Shown here piece after piece: positions 60,192 to 64,000 of a stretch of 64,000 bases of DNA. Within the stretch, counting starts at the first letter, position 1. Each line of letters starts with the position of its first letter. The stretch spans positions 1 through 64,000 of the forward strand of contig NZ_AWGF01000022.1 in assembly GCF_000495855.1 (NCBI RefSeq). Reading direction: 5' to 3'. Position numbers and translations under genes: made by a program. Source of the stretch: Asticcacaulis sp. YBE204 (GTDB taxonomy: Bacteria; Pseudomonadota; Alphaproteobacteria; Caulobacterales; Caulobacteraceae). The notes beneath the pieces were generated by a model. The model ran no database searches. It was not told the origin of the DNA and saw nothing but the letters and a program-made list of their open reading frames with translations.

Positions 60192-62636
60192 TTATGCTGC
60201 CTCCCAGACACGGTTTAGTATTTGGGCTGCCAGTGCCGCCTTATCCTGCGGCAGGAACCGTCCGTAGTGCTGGGAGACCATTTCAGGGGTGTCCTGAATG
60301 GCGTAGCTTGCCTGTTCATACGAGCCGGTTTGCTTGAGAATATGGGTGGCGAGGACATCCCGGACATTGTGCGGGCCGTGAGGCAATAAGCCCTTGATCG
60401 CGCCGCGGCCGGTGTAGGGGTTGTATATGCCATACCGTTGGATCGTCAGCTTCCAAGCCTCGTAGAAGGTCGTCTGATTGTAGGCCGCGCTGGCGCTGGT
60501 TTGTTTGACCGACTTGACAAAGAACGTGCCAGGATCGTCTGCCGGGCCAATCAGCACCGCCCGGTGACGACTTATCCAGGCGTCGATCATATCGTAGAGT
60601 CCGCCGAGATCCGGCAGCACCAACCGAAACGGCTTCGAGCCGAAAAAGGATGACGTGGCGTTCTTAAACGCGACGGCGGGGATGAGCACTTCCCAACCGT
60701 TATCGCGATGGCTCCACCGGAGTTCGCCACGCTTCAAATTTTCAAGGTGCCGCTCTATGGTCGGCACGCGGTCTTTAGGGCAGATGAGAAGTTCACGGAG
60801 GTTCTTCTGCCGCAAACCCAAATGCAGGCCCAGACGCAGCAACAGGAACGATCTGACAGCCTCGGCTTTGGCCTTGGGGTAAAGCCGCTCATCAGGCATG
60901 AGACGCAGGATTTCCTCGGTGATCTTACGATACTCACCTAACGGGCTGTCGGCCTCCAGCACCGCAAGGATCGGTTCAAACGGATCACGGTGAACCTTGG
61001 CGACGCGGCTGATCTCCTTTTCGCGGTGACGCGCGTGGCGGAACAAATCATCACATGCCCCTGCCCAGTTCGCCTGCACCCGTGCGACGTCCTCCTCGCT
61101 GATAAGACCCGGCACAGGTCGGAGGCGCTCGGCCAGGTGCGGCATTTGACGTAACCAGCCCGTATCCTCACGCACCATCGACTGCCCTATGACGAGCATA
61201 TCGCTTTCCCAAGCGGTGTAAAAACCCCGGCGCTGCTCCCGCCACTGAAGATACCAGTCCCAAACGGAGGGTATGACCAGCATGGCGAAGGTTAAAGCTT
61301 TTGGGCTCATTCCATATCCGCGAACCGGACTATCCGGTTTCGCGATGAATGCACCGAATAACAGGCCAAGATGCTCCACCTTCTGATCAGAGGTTTCGTC
61401 GTTCCAGACACCATTGCGCTGAAAGCCATAAGACGTCAGCGTCGCCGTCTTAAAACGAATGAGGTCCGACATTTCCTGCTCAAGATGGACGGGCGCGAGC
61501 GTCGAAACCGGCATAGCCGGATTATCGCTTTCCGCATCGCTGGCGTCGGTGTCTGCGGGATTGGTCAGCCCAACAATACGCCCATTACGTATGCTGCGAA
61601 ACCTGATGCCGTATCTTTGCTTGCTGGCCGCTGCCTGATATTTTCTATAGTCGGTTGCCCCGGTAATGATCGTGTTTGTCACCCATTGAAGGATTTCATC
61701 CTGTTCGACCAAAGGGCGGTATCTGAAGTTATCCGGCAAATGCCAGGCCAGACGCCTTCGAACCGACGGCTCGATATCATCCAGCCTATTCCCCGTGACC
61801 GCTCTCGTCCGGTGCGGTAGCCGGGCGCTGAAATAATTCATCGGCAGTCGATACCGACGCTCGATGCGATTCAGGAGCGCGAAACTTTGAGATGTCTGCG
61901 GTGATCGCCTGCCCTTTATCCAATGCCCTAACAGGTGAGCATCAAGACTCATATCTTCGCCGGAAACGGCGCGGCTGAGGTGGTGTGCACTGTCGCCATG
62001 TCGGCGCATGTGGAGCGATAGCATCTGTGAGAATGAGGATGTTTCAATCCAATCGGTCCATTTGGCCTCAGGAAATTCGACAATCTCTCTGGGCTTCGGC
62101 CCGCGCTTTCTTTCACCGCCGCCTGGCTTCGCCACAATAGGCCTGATCTCGCCTTTCCGAGGGCGGCCCCGTTTTCGTTTCGGTGCCTCCGTCGGACCGT
62201 CTATCGAAATTTGAACGGCAGGCGGTATTACAGGTGGGCTGGAAGGCGGCAGGTATCTGGCCTCACGCGGGACTATTCCAGGGACAAATTGTGGCTCCCC
62301 CGCATCTGCCAGGGCGCGACACATGGCGTCGAACACAGGACGAATGTGCGAGCGCACATCAAACAGACGCTGCTCATCAATGCCGGTCACCTGCCCGACC
62401 GCTGCGCAATCGATGTGGTTCTTGCAATACGGCGGGAAGATGCGGCGTTCGAGAAGGTCGTTCAGATAATGTCTCAGTCGATCAGTTTCATGCGGTGATA
62501 ACACCGACGACAGGCGAACCTTGCAAAAGTTGGAAATCATTCGAGGGGTGAGTTTGGAAACAGGTCTCATTGCGCTTTCTGACATTGAAAAAAGAAAGCG
62601 CCGCTCATGCCGCAATCCATAACGTGCGGCTACCAC
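60192..62636 (-). CDS. Large tyrosine recombinase with AT-hook and Cro-like HTH in front of the catalytic domain
   Basis: The 814-residue product (GTG 62636; ATG 62585 or 62570 also possible) has three visible parts. A helical N-terminus leads to a basic AT-hook-like KRKRGRPRKGE (about 153-163) with a second basic patch at 175-184. A Cro/XRE-like helix-turn-helix spans about 203-266 (SLHMRRHGDSAHHLSRAV, HWIKGRRSPQ, LNRIERRYRLPMNYF). The C-terminal third is a tyrosine-recombinase domain: box-I Arg in HLGLRQKNLREL, Lys in AVAFKNATS, HNVRD (His756, Arg759) and the nucleophile Tyr791 in MVSQHYGRF. It probably moves the island in and out of the tRNA site about 1 kb away. Confidence 0.85.
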   Translation of the reverse strand: MVAARYGLRHERRFLFSMSESAMRPVSKLTPRMISNFCKVRLSSVLSPHETDRLRHYLNDLLERRIFPPYCKNHIDCAAVGQVTGIDEQRLFDVRSHIRPVFDAMCRALADAGEPQFVPGIVPREARYLPPSSPPVIPPAVQISIDGPTEAPKRKRGRPRKGEIRPIVAKPGGGERKRGPKPREIVEFPEAKWTDWIETSSFSQMLSLHMRRHGDSAHHLSRAVSGEDMSLDAHLLGHWIKGRRSPQTSQSFALLNRIERRYRLPMNYFSARLPHRTRAVTGNRLDDIEPSVRRRLAWHLPDNFRYRPLVEQDEILQWVTNTIITGATDYRKYQAAASKQRYGIRFRSIRNGRIVGLTNPADTDASDAESDNPAMPVSTLAPVHLEQEMSDLIRFKTATLTSYGFQRNGVWNDETSDQKVEHLGLLFGAFIAKPDSPVRGYGMSPKALTFAMLVIPSVWDWYLQWREQRRGFYTAWESDMLVIGQSMVREDTGWLRQMPHLAERLRPVPGLISEEDVARVQANWAGACDDLFRHARHREKEISRVAKVHRDPFEPILAVLEADSPLGEYRKITEEILRLMPDERLYPKAKAEAVRSFLLLRLGLHLGLRQKNLRELLICPKDRVPTIERHLENLKRGELRWSHRDNGWEVLIPAVAFKNATSSFFGSKPFRLVLPDLGGLYDMIDAWISRHRAVLIGPADDPGTFFVKSVKQTSASAAYNQTTFYEAWKLTIQRYGIYNPYTGRGAIKGLLPHGPHNVRDVLATHILKQTGSYEQASYAIQDTPEMVSQHYGRFLPQDKAALAAQILNRVWEAA

Positions 62637-62925
62637 CTTACCTTTGATTCAATATGCATAGGTCAATAATCTTGGCTATACACGGCACGCTACGATCTAA
62701 AACACTATAAATAAATTTAGCAAATCAATATCTTATGAATTATGCAGCTCCACACTGTCGTATTGCCGAACGCCCGGCAAGATATCAGGAGGCATGTTTA
62801 AGTGCGCAAATTCAATCTCTTAAGCCAAAACAGCCTCATGACGCAATCACGAGTCTCCCGATTTTCCGATGTTCAGAAAATCACTTAGCCAACTTCGGAG
62901 GCATTGCTTTTATCTTGCATTCCAA

Positions 62926-63318
62926 TCAAGCTTTAAGGTTAGCCATTAATGCCACCTCCAACTCCCCAGTAGTTTCTGCAAAAACGACTAGTCGACTCCC
63001 TGAGTAACCTGCCGCAAACAAAAAATGTTCACATGCATCATTATGAGATTCAAATGCAGAAGTCGGCGTATCTAAATGGTTCCCGTCTTCGAGAAATTCA
63101 TCCGCAGCATCCTCAAACTCTGCTGCTAAATCTCCTGAAAAACAAATTTCCTTAAGGGGAACCATTGATACCCAATCTGACATTTTCTCCAAAATAATAG
63201 GGGCTGTCATCTTCGTTGATTCGATCAAAAGAGCTGCCCCTTCTGTTATTGACGCTTTAAATGATTCGTATTCTCGATAAATATTTACTTTATATTCGAA
63301 TAGCTTGTTGATTTCCAT
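62926..63318 (-). CDS. Probable immunity protein for the Rhs toxin
   Basis: The 130-residue product is acidic (many Asp and Glu, for example FEDAADEFLEDGNHLD) and soluble, with no signal. Its ATG lies one base after the stop of the Rhs toxin tip, the normal place for the cognate immunity gene in polymorphic toxin loci. It is AT-rich compared with the chromosome. I do not recognise the family by sequence, so the call rests on position, size and charge. The region 62637-62925 upstream of the recombinase holds no convincing gene. Confidence 0.65.
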   Translation of the reverse strand: MEINKLFEYKVNIYREYESFKASITEGAALLIESTKMTAPIILEKMSDWVSMVPLKEICFSGDLAAEFEDAADEFLEDGNHLDTPTSAFESHNDACEHFLFAAGYSGSRLVVFAETTGELEVALMANLKA

Positions 63319-63319
63319 T

Positions 63320-64000
63320 TTAGTTTCCGTTTCGAATGTCTCTAATATTTTTTTCGAATGCTTTTATTTCACGTTCCAAATGAGCGATTCTACGCTGATG
63401 TTGCGCTTCAATGACTTCTTTGGAAAGATTTTCCATTCCGGGGCGGACAGTTGGATTAGCTTTGAATTCAGCTAACTTTGTTTGGTGTTCTACGATCCGT
63501 TTTTCATACGAACGTATAGCACGTTGAGCCTCATTCGACAGTGTGCGACTGCCAGTCGTCTCCGCCACTTCCGCAGCAGCGGCTCGACCCAAGAATGCAC
63601 CGCGCGCCGCCCCAAGCGACAAAACGGTGACTACTTGTTCACCCAGCATCGCACCAGTCCCAACGACTGCTTCAGCCTTCTTTCCGTTTGCCCAATTAGT
63701 GCGCGCATCATCCCAAGACACTTGACCTGGAACCAGTGCTCGAAGAACGATGCTGCTTTCAATTCGAACAGAACCATCTGCCTGTCGGTAAGTTCCTCCC
63801 GTTAAGCATTTGACCAGCTCTTCACACATCCCGGTAGGATCGGTATGATTCACTGGATCACCCCCTACGTAACCGTACAAATTCAGATCATCCTCTGCGC
63901 CGATGGGGTCAGTTTGGAGGAAGCGTCCATAGATAGGGTCGTACACACGCGCCTTGTAGTAATAAAGCCGCGCTTCCGGCAGCACCGTCTGGCCCGTGTA
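63320..64000 (-). CDS. Rhs-family polymorphic toxin, C-terminal part (cut by the right edge)
   Basis: The frame is open to the window end and continues beyond it. It begins with the Rhs-repeat-associated core ARLYYYKARVYDPIYGRF, LQTDPIGAEDDLNLYGYVGG and DPVNHTDPTG, where the shell-forming barrel ends. After DPTG comes a variable tip of about 170 residues: a Gly/Ala-rich hydrophobic stretch (AVVGTGAMLGEQVVTVLSLGAARGAFLGRAAAAEV), then a highly charged helical end (EKRIVEHQTKLAEFKANPT, HLEREIKAFEKNIRDIRNG). The tip is the toxin candidate; its activity is not evident. An immunity-sized gene follows directly. Confidence 0.85.
   Translation of the reverse strand, partial: YTGQTVLPEARLYYYKARVYDPIYGRFLQTDPIGAEDDLNLYGYVGGDPVNHTDPTGMCEELVKCLTGGTYRQADGSVRIESSIVLRALVPGQVSWDDARTNWANGKKAEAVVGTGAMLGEQVVTVLSLGAARGAFLGRAAAAEVAETTGSRTLSNEAQRAIRSYEKRIVEHQTKLAEFKANPTVRPGMENLSKEVIEAQHQRRIAHLEREIKAFEKNIRDIRNGN

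Larger units (their letters stand above)
59159..64000. mobile_element. Integrated genomic island, left part (runs off the right edge)
   Basis: The left boundary is the tRNA fragment. Because the CCA end points to lower coordinates, chromosome lies to the left and the element to the right, and the intact tRNA should sit at the far end. Contents seen here are ArdA, a large tyrosine recombinase, an Rhs toxin tip and a probable immunity gene. Sequence right of 62640 is distinctly AT-richer than the chromosome. The right boundary is outside the window. Confidence 0.8.

Noticed and set aside
62735-63007. 90-residue plus-strand open frame in the island
   Set aside because: It overlaps the probable immunity gene, has no ribosome site, and its composition is mixed. 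I leave it out.
1-64000. CRISPR array, rRNA operon or complete transposon
   Set aside because: No evenly spaced direct repeats, rRNA sequence or transposase gene was seen. The palindromic repeats are irregularly spaced.

Overview
The window reads as an alphaproteobacterial chromosome, most likely Caulobacteraceae and plausibly Asticcacaulis-like. This is inferred from gene content and sequence style, not from a search. Pointers are a class I lysyl-tRNA synthetase, an alphaproteobacterial ATP-synthase zeta inhibitor (DUF1476), plant-type glutamate-cysteine ligase, a BolA / aldo-keto-like / monothiol glutaredoxin cluster, secreted polysaccharide lyases and hydrolases, and GC-rich coding sequence. 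Genes sit on both strands in short operons, with intrinsic terminators and families of palindromic intergenic repeats between them.

Layout. 1-2.5 kb: a cut-off gene, an SRAP DNA-crosslink protein translationally coupled to a DUF1810 gene, a 3' remnant of radC and a VOC-fold protein. 2.5-7.7 kb (minus): MsrP/MsrQ periplasmic methionine-sulfoxide repair, a peptidoglycan-binding repeat protein and a GH9 glycanase with a LacI-type palindrome upstream. 7.9-15.2 kb: purine synthesis (purB; then purC-purS-purQ-purL, with a terminator-like hairpin between purC and purS), interrupted by a 2OG-Fe(II) oxygenase-like gene, a secreted DNGDG-loop-type protein and the zeta inhibitor. 15.3-22.3 kb: Sel1 protein, BolA/AKR-like/GrxD, a secreted gluzincin-like protein, rpsD and a CNNM/CorC transporter. 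22.3-25.1 kb: a formaldehyde-detoxification operon (adhC, an unusual GNAT, fghA). 25.4-36.5 kb: chemoreceptor, LysRS, a MerR (LiuR-like) regulator with a perfect palindrome and an acyl-CoA dehydrogenase, peroxiredoxin, YqgE, SDR, a GGDEF/EAL protein and a Tat-exported glycerophosphodiesterase.

36.5-44.3 kb (minus) is the aa3-type cytochrome c oxidase cluster: ctaC, ctaD, ctaB, a small membrane protein, ctaG, ctaE, SURF1 and an M16 peptidase. 44.6-59.1 kb holds tldD, a TonB-receptor-like outer-membrane protein, a POT peptide transporter, gshA/rsmE, an esterase divergent from a PL10 pectate lyase, an M61 peptidase, a secreted protein under a TetR-like palindrome, OsmC and pirin.

At 59,159 the chromosome is interrupted. 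The 3' 50 nt of an initiator tRNA-Met (anticodon arm to CCA) with its terminator still attached marks the left edge of an integrated island that runs off the right end of the window. The island carries an ArdA antirestriction protein behind a strongly folded leader, an 814-residue tyrosine recombinase with an AT-hook and a Cro-like helix-turn-helix in front of the catalytic domain, and an AT-rich Rhs toxin tip with its probable immunity gene. This island is the most novel part of the window.
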